Positions 17,788 through 27,050 of a DNA stretch of 64,000 bases are shown here, in pieces. The position numbers were made by a program, and so were the translations under genes. The first letter of the stretch is position 1; each line of letters opens with the position of its first letter. The DNA is from Halpernia sp048269545 (GTDB lineage: Bacteria; Bacteroidota; Bacteroidia; Flavobacteriales; Weeksellaceae), in assembly GCF_048269545.1 (NCBI RefSeq), contig NZ_JBLXIJ010000003.1, positions 62,001 through 126,000 on the forward strand, given 5' to 3'. The notes beneath the pieces were generated by a model. It saw only the letters and a list, made by a program, of their open reading frames with translations, was not told where the DNA came from and ran no database searches.

Positions 17788-17837
17788 TTTCCTTTTGTTT
17801 AATTATCGATACTTCGATATTTTTTAAAAGTATTTCT

Positions 17838-17967
17838 GTCATTCCGTAGGAATCTAAGCAGTAAAGGTTTTCACCAAATACTAAAATAAATATTCTCGCA
17901 GATTTTACTGATTTGGCAGATTTAAAATAGCATCAATCTGCGTCATCTGCTAAATCTCCGAGTCAAT
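17838..17967. repeat. dispersed-repeat remnants in a convergent spacer
   Basis: CTGTCATTCCGTAGGAATCT at about 17837-17856 is followed by an imperfect palindrome whose left arm (about 17893-17922) contains CGCAGATTT and GGCAGATTT and whose right arm (17934-17966) contains AATCTGCG and ATCTGCTAAATCTCCGAG. It fills the gap between the antiporter and cinA. From memory, both patterns recur in flavobacterial intergenic DNA. Confidence 0.5.
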
Positions 17968-17969
17968 AA

Positions 17970-19220
17970 TCATTTCTCTTTAACTAGCAAAGTCACCAAT
18001 TCCTGCACCACTTTCTGCGATACAAATTTCACAAAATCTTCCCGATCCAAATGTGGCAGAAATAATTTAAAATTTTCAGTTTTATTATTAATTCTAATTG
18101 AATAAAAAACCGTTCCCACGTCTTTTCCATCTTCACCTTTATTTGGTCCTGCAACGCCAGTTGTTGAAAGCGCAATATCAGTTTTAAATAATTCTTGACA
18201 TTTCTCTGCCATTTCTGCGGCAACCTCTTCACTTACGACGGTGAATTTTTCTACTAAATTTTTATTAATTCCTAAAATATGAATTTTCTTTTCAGTTTCA
18301 TAAGGAATTATGCCGCCTAAAAAATAACGTGAAACACCCGGAATAGAAGTTATTAGCCGCGCTAATTCTCCACCAGTGCAACTTTCTGCGGTTGAAATGC
18401 TCAGTTTTTTTTCAATTAAAAGATTCTGCAGAATTTGCTCAATTTTATCTTCGTTGGTCGCAATTACGCGGTCGCCAATGATTGAAACTGCTTTCTGAAC
18501 TTCAGTTTCCAAATCTTTTAATAATTTTTCCTGATTTTCCCCACTCGCGGTTAAACGCAATTTCACGCGATTTCCAACAGGAAGATAAGAAAGTGAAATA
18601 TGTTTTGGTAAATTTAATTCCCAGTTTTCAATATCATTTGCCAGCAAACTTTCTGGGTAATTTACCACAGAAATAATGCGGGATTCTATAAAAGGTAATT
18701 GAAATTTCGTCTGCAAAAACGGCACGATTTGGTTTTTGATAAAAGGTTTCACCTCATACGGAACGCCAGGCAAACAAATCGCAATCTTGCCATTTTCTTC
18801 CACCATTTGACACGGCGCCGTTCCATTAAAATTTTGAAATATAAAGGCTTTCGATAAAACTACGGCTTGGTCTTTATTGATTTCCAGTAAATGTTCGCGT
18901 TTTCTTTTTATAAATAACTGCGTTAAATGCTCGAAAGTGGTCGCATCCAAAACCAGTTCGTCATTGAAATATTCTTTAAAAGCAGTCTTGGTTTTATCAT
19001 CTTTTGTCGGCCCTAAACCGCCGGTTGTAATGACCAGATCAGACATTTCAAAAGCGAGTTCCAAGGTTTTTTTTATGATTTCAATCTCGTCGGAAATGGT
19101 AAAGATCTGCACGGTTTTGATACCGATATTTTTCAGTTGTTCTGCTATAAAAGTGGAATTGGTATCGACTGTATTTCCGGATAAAATTTCATCACCAATG
19201 GTTATGAGCGCTGCTTTCAT
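17970..19220 (-). CDS. cinA: CinA family protein (nicotinamide-nucleotide amidohydrolase)
   Basis: Two-domain CinA of 416 residues. The N-terminal MoCF-like domain carries ALITIGDEILSGNTVDTNS and TGGLGPTKDD; in this family it acts as an ADP-ribose pyrophosphatase. The C-terminal PncC domain has STAESCTGGELARLITSIPG and STTGVAGPN and deamidates NMN, recycling NAD breakdown products. The historical name relates to competence, which is not implied here. The gene lies 67 bp downstream of a lipocalin gene, same strand. Confidence 0.93.
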   Translation of the reverse strand: MKAALITIGDEILSGNTVDTNSTFIAEQLKNIGIKTVQIFTISDEIEIIKKTLELAFEMSDLVITTGGLGPTKDDKTKTAFKEYFNDELVLDATTFEHLTQLFIKRKREHLLEINKDQAVVLSKAFIFQNFNGTAPCQMVEENGKIAICLPGVPYEVKPFIKNQIVPFLQTKFQLPFIESRIISVVNYPESLLANDIENWELNLPKHISLSYLPVGNRVKLRLTASGENQEKLLKDLETEVQKAVSIIGDRVIATNEDKIEQILQNLLIEKKLSISTAESCTGGELARLITSIPGVSRYFLGGIIPYETEKKIHILGINKNLVEKFTVVSEEVAAEMAEKCQELFKTDIALSTTGVAGPNKGEDGKDVGTVFYSIRINNKTENFKLFLPHLDREDFVKFVSQKVVQELVTLLVKEK

Positions 19221-19287
19221 TTATTTGAGTATTAAAATTTGGAATAAAAAATATAAAAAAATTTAAATTAAAGTAATTTCAATTATT

Positions 19288-19836
19288 TTAATACTTAATA
19301 TCTTGATTTACCCAAATCAAATCCTCAGTTTTAAAACCCAAAGATTTTGCTTTGGCTAAAAAGCGCTGTTTGTAAGAATCGGGAATAGTTTCATAACGCG
19401 ACAAAATCCACATATAATCTGTATTCTTCCCAATAACTAAAGCATATTTATAATTTTCATCAATATCAATTACGTTGTACGATGCCCAAAATGGTCTGAA
19501 AAAAGATACTTTCAACTCACCAATATCTGGAGATTTTGCGAATTTTGCAATCCCAAAAGCATCTTTCCACTTATTTTTCTTATAATCGAAACCACGATTA
19601 TCTACTTTCAAATCGCCATTTCCGATTGTAAAATAGGTCGCAGTAACATGATCTAGATTTTTCTCAAAACGATAATCTAATCTTGCAATTTCAAACCATT
19701 TACCAACATATTTATTAACATTAAAATTCGTAACGGCTTCCGCACCTTTTGGTAAACCAATCGCGCAAGAATTTAATAAAAATATTGCGGCAGCGCTTAA
19801 GCCTAAACCAAGTGCTATTCTACTGAAACTTTTCAT
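19288..19836 (-). CDS. lipocalin family lipoprotein (Blc-like)
   Basis: The 182-residue protein carries a lipoprotein signal with lipobox LLNSC (Cys24), so it is probably anchored in the outer membrane. The mature part starts with VNKYVGKWFEIARLDYRFEK, the lipocalin GxW motif, and ends with MWILSRYETIPDSYK, the second conserved lipocalin block. Blc-type lipocalins bind lysophospholipids or other amphiphiles. It follows the pdeM gene by 17 bp on the same strand, so it may be a late member of the repair operon, though functionally unrelated. Confidence 0.9.
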   Translation of the reverse strand: MKSFSRIALGLGLSAAAIFLLNSCAIGLPKGAEAVTNFNVNKYVGKWFEIARLDYRFEKNLDHVTATYFTIGNGDLKVDNRGFDYKKNKWKDAFGIAKFAKSPDIGELKVSFFRPFWASYNVIDIDENYKYALVIGKNTDYMWILSRYETIPDSYKQRFLAKAKSLGFKTEDLIWVNQDIKY

Positions 19837-19853
19837 TGTTTTTTATTTTAAAT

Positions 19854-20495
19854 TTAAACTTCAAAAATTAGACCTTTTGTAAATGCAATTGCTTTAAAAT
19901 TTCGCTTCAAGGTTTTCGTATCTAAACCAGTAAATTCACTAAAAGCCGGCAAAATCAACTGGTTTTTCGAATAAGAAAAACACGGCATTTTTACACTTTC
20001 TTTTCTGTTTCCCACAATCACGCCCGGATGAATGTGACCTGAAATAGTAAATTGTTCTTCTTGAATTTTAGGTTCGTGGATAAAAGTAAAAGGAGGAATT
20101 TCTAATTTATTCTCAATTAAATCAATACAGTTATCACAATAAAATTCTTTTTTAATTCTATCGTGATTGCCTTTTATCAAAGTAATTTTTAGATGAGAAA
20201 ACTGTTTTCGCCATTCGCAAAAAATATACAGTTCAGAGTTTTTTCCTGCGTGAAATAAATCGCCTACAATCAATAAATGATGAACATCAAAAAAATCTAA
20301 AAGTTTCTCAAGGTTTTCTAAATCCTTTTGCAAAATATCGGTCGGCATTGCAATGCCATTTTTTCTGAAATGAGCGGCTTTGCCGACGTGCAAATCGCTT
20401 ATGATTAATGCGTTTTCCCTTTTCCAAAAAACCGCACGTAAATTTGTAAATATTAAAATTTCATTTTCAATTTTCTTCTCTAAAACCTCGATCAT
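19854..20495 (-). CDS. pdeM: ligase-associated metallophosphoesterase PdeM
   Basis: Calcineurin-like metallophosphoesterase of 213 residues, the nuclease named PdeM of the ligase-associated DNA damage response set. Metal-binding motifs occur in order: SDLHVGKAAHFR, VGDLFHAGKN, KGNHDR and SGHIHPG. Its start overlaps the helicase stop by 4 bp, showing tight coupling. The family is presumed to process DNA ends together with the helicase, ligase and exonuclease encoded upstream. The specificity is inferred from context. Confidence 0.92.
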   Translation of the reverse strand: MIEVLEKKIENEILIFTNLRAVFWKRENALIISDLHVGKAAHFRKNGIAMPTDILQKDLENLEKLLDFFDVHHLLIVGDLFHAGKNSELYIFCEWRKQFSHLKITLIKGNHDRIKKEFYCDNCIDLIENKLEIPPFTFIHEPKIQEEQFTISGHIHPGVIVGNRKESVKMPCFSYSKNQLILPAFSEFTGLDTKTLKRNFKAIAFTKGLIFEV

Positions 20496-22951
20496 TTTCC
20501 TTTCTTAAATTTCTTTTTCATTGACGCTTCCTGCAAACGTCGAATTCTATCGCTCAAATCTTCATTACTCATAGATTGCCGCAAACTGTCCACTTTTATG
20601 GGGAAACTCAACGGCGTGAAAGCGTTTGCAAATTTGAGGATAATTTTTGAATTTTCGATTCTTTCAAAAGCCTCATACAATCTCGCTTCATCAATCTGTT
20701 GGTTAAAAACCTCTGTGAAGGCCTGTTTATAAAGTAAATTTTCGGGATTATAGTCGCCCAAAACATTAAAAGCCAAACCTGCGGAAGATTGCAAACTTTT
20801 GTTACTTTTTTGTTGTCCGGGATAAGTTTGGATCACCATTCCGGAAATCACGGCAATATCACGAAATTTTCTTCGCGCCATTTCCGTCGCATTAATTGAA
20901 CTTAAAACATCCTGAATTAAATTGTCTTTGCTTAAAATTTCTGCTAAAATACCGTCATCAATCGGGATTTCTTTCGCGGAAAATAATTCAAAACCGTAAT
21001 CATTCATCGCCATTGAAAACGATAACTGCTCAAATTTACTCAAACGAAAAGCCATCAAAGCCGACATCACTTCATGAATTAACCGGCCTTCAAACGGATA
21101 CATAAATAAATGATAACCTTCTCGCGTGTGAATAGATTCCACCAAAAATTCATCTTTTTTCGGAATTAAAGAACGTTCGCTTTGACTTACCAAAAGTGGA
21201 TGGAGAAAAGTAAGTTCTTTTTCTGAAGTTTTTGCCGTCAAAGAATCTGATAATTTTAAACGTAAAAATTGCCCCAAATATGAACTCATTGGTAATCTTC
21301 CACCGAGATAACTGGGAACGCGCGCTTTTCCTTTTCCGCCTTTTACGTAAACCGTCATTTCTTTAATGTGAACTACTTCCAAAACGCGACCCGCCAAAAT
21401 AAATTTATCGTCTTTATTTAGTTTTGTGATGAAATATTCTTCGATCATTCCCACATAACCGCCACTGATAAATTTTACTTTCATCATTGCATCACTCACA
21501 ATTACGCCGATATTCATCCGGTGAAGCATCGCAATTCTGCGGCTCGTTACTTTATAAATTCCATCTTCAATCACCACTTTATGGAATTCTTCATAATTTT
21601 TAAAAGCGCCGCCGCCAACGGTTATAAACTGTAAAAGCGAATTCCATTCTTCATCAGTAATTAAACTGAAAGCAAAAGTTTTCTTAATTTGTTTAAAAGT
21701 TTCCACAGGTTCAAAACCTTCGCCAACCGCCAAAGTAACGAGATATTGCACCAAAACATCAAAAGTCATTACCATCGGAATTCTGGGCTCAATCACGTTT
21801 TGTTTTACGGCTTCTTTTAACGCGGCAACTTCAATTAATTCCAAAGAATGCGTGGGAACGAAATAAACTTTTGAAGTCTCAAACGGCGAATGTCCACTTC
21901 TACCCGCCCGTTGTAAAAATCTTGCAACGCCTTTCGCGGAACCGACTTGAATTACGGTATCCACAGGTTTAAAATCAACACCTAAATCCAAAGAAGACGT
22001 TGAAACGACCGCTTTCAAATAACCGGAACTTAAATTTTCTTCAATCCAAATCCGTAAATCTTTATCAATAGAACTGTGGTGAATGGCGATTTGTCCGGCA
22101 AAATCCGGATAATAACTTAATAGCAATTGATACCACATTTCCGCCTGACTTCTGGTATTTGTAAAAACTATGGTGGTTTTACTTTCCAAAATAATGGGCA
22201 CCACTTTGTCCACTAATTTTCCACCCAAATGTCCTGCCCAAGGTAAAATTTCAACCTCATCCGGAAAAACCGGAATAATATCGATTTTCTTTTTTTCTTT
22301 GGCGACGATTTTTGTTTTCTTTAAATCATAAGGAATTAAAACTTCCAGCGCTTCATCTAAATTCCCGATTGTTGCGGTGATTCCCCAGATTTTTAATTTT
22401 TTTTGATAAGAAAATAATCTGCTAATTCCCAACTCGACTAAAACGCCGCGTTTACTTCCTAAAAGTTCGTGCCATTCATCAACAGCGACACATTTTAAAT
22501 TTTTAAAATAACGCTGGTGATTTTTCTGGGCTAAAAGTAAGTGTAAAGTTTCTGGCGTTACCAGCAAAATATCCGGCATTTTTTTCACTTGTTTGGCTTT
22601 TTCTGAAAGAGGCGTGTCACCATTTCGAACTCCGACTGTCCAGTCCAAACCAATTTCAGAAATGGCGTCTGTCATTGTTTTTGCAATATCTTTTGCCAAA
22701 GCGCGAAGCGGCGAAATCCAAAGCAATTTTAAACCATCTTTATATTGTTTGGGATTGTTGAGATAATCAGTAATAATTGCCAGAAAAACCGAAAAAGTTT
22801 TACCAAAACCAGTTGGTGAAATCACCATTCCGGAATAGCCTCGGTTGTATTTATCCCAGGTTTTCAATTGAAATTCAAATGGCGAAAATGATTTTTCAGC
22901 CAACCAGTTTTGGATGATTTTATAACCTTCGGAATTTTGAAAATCTGTCAT
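20492..22951 (-). CDS. ligase-associated DEXH-box helicase (Lhr-like)
   Basis: Superfamily 2 helicase of 819 residues. Visible motifs: SPTGFGKTFSVF near residue 44 (Walker A), VAVDEWHELLGSKRG (DEVH/DEXH box, here DEWH), TATIGN (motif III), STSSLDLGVDF and QRAGRSGHS (motifs V and VI). The Lhr-type winged-helix and C-terminal domains follow. In this cluster the protein is predicted to unwind or remodel damaged DNA for the ligase. The start overlaps the ligase stop by 1 bp. The C-terminus is highly basic (KKKFKKGK). Confidence 0.93.
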   Translation of the reverse strand: MTDFQNSEGYKIIQNWLAEKSFSPFEFQLKTWDKYNRGYSGMVISPTGFGKTFSVFLAIITDYLNNPKQYKDGLKLLWISPLRALAKDIAKTMTDAISEIGLDWTVGVRNGDTPLSEKAKQVKKMPDILLVTPETLHLLLAQKNHQRYFKNLKCVAVDEWHELLGSKRGVLVELGISRLFSYQKKLKIWGITATIGNLDEALEVLIPYDLKKTKIVAKEKKKIDIIPVFPDEVEILPWAGHLGGKLVDKVVPIILESKTTIVFTNTRSQAEMWYQLLLSYYPDFAGQIAIHHSSIDKDLRIWIEENLSSGYLKAVVSTSSLDLGVDFKPVDTVIQVGSAKGVARFLQRAGRSGHSPFETSKVYFVPTHSLELIEVAALKEAVKQNVIEPRIPMVMTFDVLVQYLVTLAVGEGFEPVETFKQIKKTFAFSLITDEEWNSLLQFITVGGGAFKNYEEFHKVVIEDGIYKVTSRRIAMLHRMNIGVIVSDAMMKVKFISGGYVGMIEEYFITKLNKDDKFILAGRVLEVVHIKEMTVYVKGGKGKARVPSYLGGRLPMSSYLGQFLRLKLSDSLTAKTSEKELTFLHPLLVSQSERSLIPKKDEFLVESIHTREGYHLFMYPFEGRLIHEVMSALMAFRLSKFEQLSFSMAMNDYGFELFSAKEIPIDDGILAEILSKDNLIQDVLSSINATEMARRKFRDIAVISGMVIQTYPGQQKSNKSLQSSAGLAFNVLGDYNPENLLYKQAFTEVFNQQIDEARLYEAFERIENSKIILKFANAFTPLSFPIKVDSLRQSMSNEDLSDRIRRLQEASMKKKFKKGK

Positions 22952-24531
22952 TAAGTAATTAGTTTTTTCACTTCTTCAATATCGTCAATTTCATCTACTT
23001 TTTTCTCGCGTCGCCATCTTACAATTCTCGGAAAACGAAGCGCAACGCCACTTTTGTGCCTTTTACTAAAACCGATTCCTTCAAAAGCAATTTCGAAAAC
23101 GAGTTCGGGTTTTACCGTTCTGACTGGACCAAATTTCTCCAAAGAATTTTTTGTTACAAAACGACTTACTTCCATTATTTCTTTATCCGTTAAACCAGAA
23201 TAGGCTTTTGCAATTGTCACTAATTGGTCGTCTTTTTTAACGGCAAAAGTATAATCAGTGTAAAAACCACTTCGTCTTCCACTTCCTTTTTGGGCATAAA
23301 TTAAGACCGCATCAATTGTTAACGGGTCAACTTTCCATTTCCACCAATCGCCTTTTTTTCTTCCGGAATGGTATTTTGAAGATTTTTGTTTGAGCATTAA
23401 ACCTTCGGAATTATTATCACGTGAGGTTTCTCTTGCTTTTGCTAAATCTTCCCAATCTTTGCAAATTACCAAATCGGGAATTTTTATATTTTCTACAATA
23501 TTGCTTTCAATTAAATTTTCTAAAATCAAACGACGTTCAACCAAATCTAAATCACGCAGATCTTTTCCGTCAATCTCGAGAATGTCGTAAACAAAAGTTT
23601 GAATTGGAATTTCTTTCATCATTTTTGCGGAAATTGTTTTTCGGTTTAAACGTTGTTGCAACACAGAAAAATTTAAAACCTGATCATCTAAAACGGCTAA
23701 AATTTCCCCATCCAAAACAAAATCACCGTCCATTTCTAAAAACGCCGAAACCAATTCGGGAAACTGATCATTTACCAATTCTTCACCGCGCGACCAGATA
23801 AAAACTTCGTCATTTCTTTTGATAAATTGTCCGCGGATCCCGTCCCATTTGTATTCCGCTTGCCAATCATTGATATCGCCCAATTCTTCGACGGTTTTTT
23901 CAATTGGATAAGCAAGACAAAATGGATATGGTTTAGAATTGTCTGGATTAATATTTTCGCCGGAAATTAATTCTGAAAAAATGGTATTTGCAACTTCCCA
24001 TTTTCCCATTATTGAATGCATCAAAGTGCTGCTTTCAATTCCCGAATATTTGGCTAATGAATTTATTAAAATCTTTTTTGAAACACCAATTCTGAAACTG
24101 CCGCCAATTAATTTATTGAAAATAAAGCGTTCTGTATAATCTAAACCGTTCCAACTTTCTAAAACATATTCTTTTTTTTCTTCGTCGGATTTTGCTTTTA
24201 AATCTAACAATTCCTGCATCCATTGGTGCAATGGTTTTTCAATTAATTCCTCGGGTGCAGGTAAAATTAAAGAAATTGTTTCGCCCAAATCGCCCACGGA
24301 AGAATAACTTTCCATAAAAAGCCATTCCGGAATTCCGGTGATTTCATAAGCCCATTCTTTTAAAAAATTTGAATTAACTGGTCTTTTCGGGCGTTTTCCA
24401 GTAAATAAAGCGAGAAACCAAAGTTTGTCATTTTCATCTGCAATTTCTAAATAGCGCACAATTGCATCCACTTTTGCGGTGGTTTTATTACTGCTTTCTA
24501 CTGCGTTTATGAGTTCAGCGAAGTGTTTCAT
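22951..24531 (-). CDS. ATP-dependent DNA ligase of the ligase-associated repair cluster
   Basis: ATP-dependent ligase of 526 residues with an N-terminal helical DNA-binding domain, then the adenylation domain with the nucleophile in AEYKWDGIRGQF (Lys228), followed by WSRGEELVND, DGEILAV, EGLMLKQKSSKYHSG and WWKWKVDP motifs, and an OB-fold domain. This is an accessory repair ligase; the replicative ligase in these bacteria is NAD-dependent LigA, not present in the window. Neighbouring exonuclease (upstream, overlapping by 4 bp) and helicase genes make up one transcription unit. Confidence 0.94.
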   Translation of the reverse strand: MKHFAELINAVESSNKTTAKVDAIVRYLEIADENDKLWFLALFTGKRPKRPVNSNFLKEWAYEITGIPEWLFMESYSSVGDLGETISLILPAPEELIEKPLHQWMQELLDLKAKSDEEKKEYVLESWNGLDYTERFIFNKLIGGSFRIGVSKKILINSLAKYSGIESSTLMHSIMGKWEVANTIFSELISGENINPDNSKPYPFCLAYPIEKTVEELGDINDWQAEYKWDGIRGQFIKRNDEVFIWSRGEELVNDQFPELVSAFLEMDGDFVLDGEILAVLDDQVLNFSVLQQRLNRKTISAKMMKEIPIQTFVYDILEIDGKDLRDLDLVERRLILENLIESNIVENIKIPDLVICKDWEDLAKARETSRDNNSEGLMLKQKSSKYHSGRKKGDWWKWKVDPLTIDAVLIYAQKGSGRRSGFYTDYTFAVKKDDQLVTIAKAYSGLTDKEIMEVSRFVTKNSLEKFGPVRTVKPELVFEIAFEGIGFSKRHKSGVALRFPRIVRWRREKKVDEIDDIEEVKKLIT

Positions 24532-25547
24532 ATTTCTTCTCCTTTAGTAGTTTCCGTTGAACTTTCTTCTTCGTCGCCGAAATGCGTTTTTACTTCAAAA
24601 GCGTTGATGCCGATTTCATTTAAATATTTTGTAAAAACAGCAATTTGTCCGTGAGTGACATGAACTTTTTCTGCGCCAGTTGCTTTTATTGTATCAATTA
24701 AACCATTCCAATCTGCGTGATCGGAAATAGCAAAACCTGCATCGGCAGATTTCCAACGTCTTGAACCACGAACTTGCATCCAGCCGGAACAAAAAGCAGT
24801 TGCCCGATTCGGAATTTTTCGGATCATATTGGAATCTGATAAAGCCGGCGGAACAATTACAATTTCGCCTTTTACTTTTTTAATGTCATCGTGAAAATCT
24901 AAAATTTCATACTCTGGAAGTTTGATGCCACAACTTTCAATGGCTTCATTTAATCTTCCGATAGAACTATGAACGTAGATTTTACCAGCGCCTTCTACTG
25001 ATTTCATTATCCTTTGTGCTTTGCCTAAAGAATAACCAATGAAGGTTGAAATTTTATCCTGACTTTTATTCAAAGAAACCCAATTCTGCATTTGTTCTGC
25101 ATATTGTTGTGGAGTTAACCAATTATAAATCGGCAAACCAAAAGTACTTTCCGTAATAAACTCGTTGCATTTCACCAATTCAAAAGGAGTAGAAATTCCA
25201 TCGTCTTGAACTTTATAATCGCCGGTAAAAACGGTGACATAACCTTTATATTCCATGCGGATTTGGGAAGAACCAACTATGTGTCCGGCGGGATGAAAAC
25301 TCACTTTTACGCAGTTAATCGTAATTTGTTCATTATATCCAACGCTCTCGCAATTAATATCTTCACCAATTCTAATTTTTAAAATTGGTTTGGTAAAATG
25401 ATGACAAATATATTTTTTCATTCCCCATTTTGCGTGATCACCGTGGCCATGCGTTATTACCGCTAAATCTACAGGTCGCCATGGATCTAGATAAAATTTT
25501 CCGGGAATGCAATAAATGCCTTTATTTGTAAATTTTATGAGATTCAT
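24528..25547 (-). CDS. ligase-associated exonuclease (metallo-beta-lactamase fold)
   Basis: The 339-residue protein has the metallo-beta-lactamase signature THGHGDHA near residue 33, GHIVGSSQIRMEY and FTGDYKVQDD as further metal-site blocks, and SDHADWNGLI and VTHGQIAVF in a beta-CASP-like C-terminal part. Relatives are SNM1/CPSF-type nucleases. In this cluster it is annotated as the DNA damage response exonuclease. The acidic, Thr/Glu-rich C-terminus overlaps the ligase start. It is 13 bp downstream of an FAD oxidoreductase gene, which may head the operon. Confidence 0.92.
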   Translation of the reverse strand: MNLIKFTNKGIYCIPGKFYLDPWRPVDLAVITHGHGDHAKWGMKKYICHHFTKPILKIRIGEDINCESVGYNEQITINCVKVSFHPAGHIVGSSQIRMEYKGYVTVFTGDYKVQDDGISTPFELVKCNEFITESTFGLPIYNWLTPQQYAEQMQNWVSLNKSQDKISTFIGYSLGKAQRIMKSVEGAGKIYVHSSIGRLNEAIESCGIKLPEYEILDFHDDIKKVKGEIVIVPPALSDSNMIRKIPNRATAFCSGWMQVRGSRRWKSADAGFAISDHADWNGLIDTIKATGAEKVHVTHGQIAVFTKYLNEIGINAFEVKTHFGDEEESSTETTKGEEI

Positions 25548-25560
25548 AAAAATTAATTAT

Positions 25561-26766
25561 TTATCTTCCGAATTTAAAATATTCTGCGAGTGGATGTTTT
25601 TTATTTTTTAAATAAGCTGAAGCCATTTCCATTCCGGTGACTGAAAATGTTATTCCATTTCCGCCAAAACCTAAAACAAAAAAAGAATTAGGAAATTTTT
25701 TATGTTCACCGATGTAAGGCAAACCGTCTTTTGTTTCTCCGAAAGTTCCTGCCCAAGTGAAATCTGTGTAAAACTGATAGTTTGGTTGAATTTTCTTTAA
25801 TACTTTTAAAACTTCTTTTTCTTTTTTACCCAATAATCTATCTCGCTTTTTTGGATCTTTGAAATCTTCATCTCCTCCGCCGATTAATAATCTTCCGTCT
25901 TCGGTTGTTCGCATATAAATGTATGGAGAATCGGTATTCCAAAAAAGAGTGTCGTCTATTTTTTTTAAATTTTCAGGATTAACTTCACTTACCATCGCAT
26001 AAGTACTTTTCAAATTCACGAAATTTTCTTTTATTAGAATTGTACTTTCATAACCCACACAATAAATTATTTTTTTTGCACTGATTTTAACATTTTGTGT
26101 TGTAGTAACTTCGTTAAAATCATTTTTAGATTTCACCGTTTTCAATTCTGTTTTATCAAAAATTTTCAACCCTTTTTGGGAACTGTATTTTAATAATTCA
26201 TGCGCTAATTTAAATGCATCTACACTTGCGCCTTGCGTTGAAAGAATTCCACCTAAGGTGTTTTTTAAATTATATTTATCTAAAATTTGTTTTGGTTCTA
26301 ACCATTTCACGGAAAAACCCACTTCTTTTCTCGCTTCAAATTCTTTTTTTAACCAAGAAACATCTTTCTTTTTAGCAGCAAAATAAAGTGATTTTTTTCT
26401 AGTAAATCCTGCTTCTGAGTTTATTTTTAAACAAATATTTTCTAAATCATCAATGGATTTTGAACAAGCTTTATAGGCTAAATCTGCGCCTTTTCTACCA
26501 ATTTGTTGCTGTAATTCAAATAAAGGAACATCTATTTCATATTGTAACATTGAAGTTGTCGCAGATGAACTTCCATTGCATATTTCTCTTTTATCTATTA
26601 AAACCGTTTTGTAACCTTCTTCTATCATTTGGTAAGCTAAAAGACTTCCTGTAATTCCGCTTCCTACGATTAAAACTTCACATTCTATATCTTCTTTTAA
26701 TGAAGGATAAGAATCGATAATCCCGTTTTTTACCAACCAGAAGGGTTCGTTTGATTTTAAATCCAT
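25561..26766 (-). CDS. FAD-dependent oxidoreductase, DAO family
   Basis: The 401-residue protein has the Rossmann FAD motif VLIVGSGITGSLLAYQM near residue 32, the GSSSATTSMLQYE segment and a C-terminal LGFGGNGITFSVTGMEMA typical of D-amino-acid/glycine oxidase-like enzymes (Pfam DAO). The Rieske domain found on some relatives is absent. Substrate unknown. The frame begins at 26793, but the more plausible start is the ATG at 26766 giving MDLKSNEPFW. It heads the minus-strand run into the repair cluster; a functional link is not evident. Confidence 0.87.
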   Translation of the reverse strand: MDLKSNEPFWLVKNGIIDSYPSLKEDIECEVLIVGSGITGSLLAYQMIEEGYKTVLIDKREICNGSSSATTSMLQYEIDVPLFELQQQIGRKGADLAYKACSKSIDDLENICLKINSEAGFTRKKSLYFAAKKKDVSWLKKEFEARKEVGFSVKWLEPKQILDKYNLKNTLGGILSTQGASVDAFKLAHELLKYSSQKGLKIFDKTELKTVKSKNDFNEVTTTQNVKISAKKIIYCVGYESTILIKENFVNLKSTYAMVSEVNPENLKKIDDTLFWNTDSPYIYMRTTEDGRLLIGGGDEDFKDPKKRDRLLGKKEKEVLKVLKKIQPNYQFYTDFTWAGTFGETKDGLPYIGEHKKFPNSFFVLGFGGNGITFSVTGMEMASAYLKNKKHPLAEYFKFGR

Positions 26767-26916
26767 AAAATATATTTTAAAAAATGTTAGCAATTATTGC
26801 GCCTTTAAAAGGATTACTTACTAAAAAAATATTTTAAGAAAATTTTAACACCAATAAAGAGAAAAATAATTTCTGTGGTGCAATAATTGAATATACATAA
26901 AAAGTAAAAGATCTTT

Positions 26917-26995
26917 TTAGCCCCGATAGAAGTGGCATCCTTTTTTAACTTGTCACAAGACAAGAGAAAAAAGATAGAACGAATAGCGGGAAACC
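26917..26995 (+). repeat. structured element, copy B, upstream of a stress operon
   Basis: The plus strand reads AGCCCCGATAGAAGTGG, ATCCTTTTTT, a hairpin of CTTGT (26949-26953) with ACAAG (26960-26964), AAAAAAGATAGAACG and ATAGCGGGAAA. It shares conserved blocks and layout with 6006-6087. It precedes the SpoIIAA-like gene in sense orientation, ending about 55 bp before the ATG, so it could sit in that gene's leader. The rest of this 257-bp spacer shows nothing else. Confidence 0.55.
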
Positions 26996-27050
26996 AAAGT
27001 GATAATAGATAAAAACTTGACGCTTCAAAAAAAGATTAAAATTAAAAATT

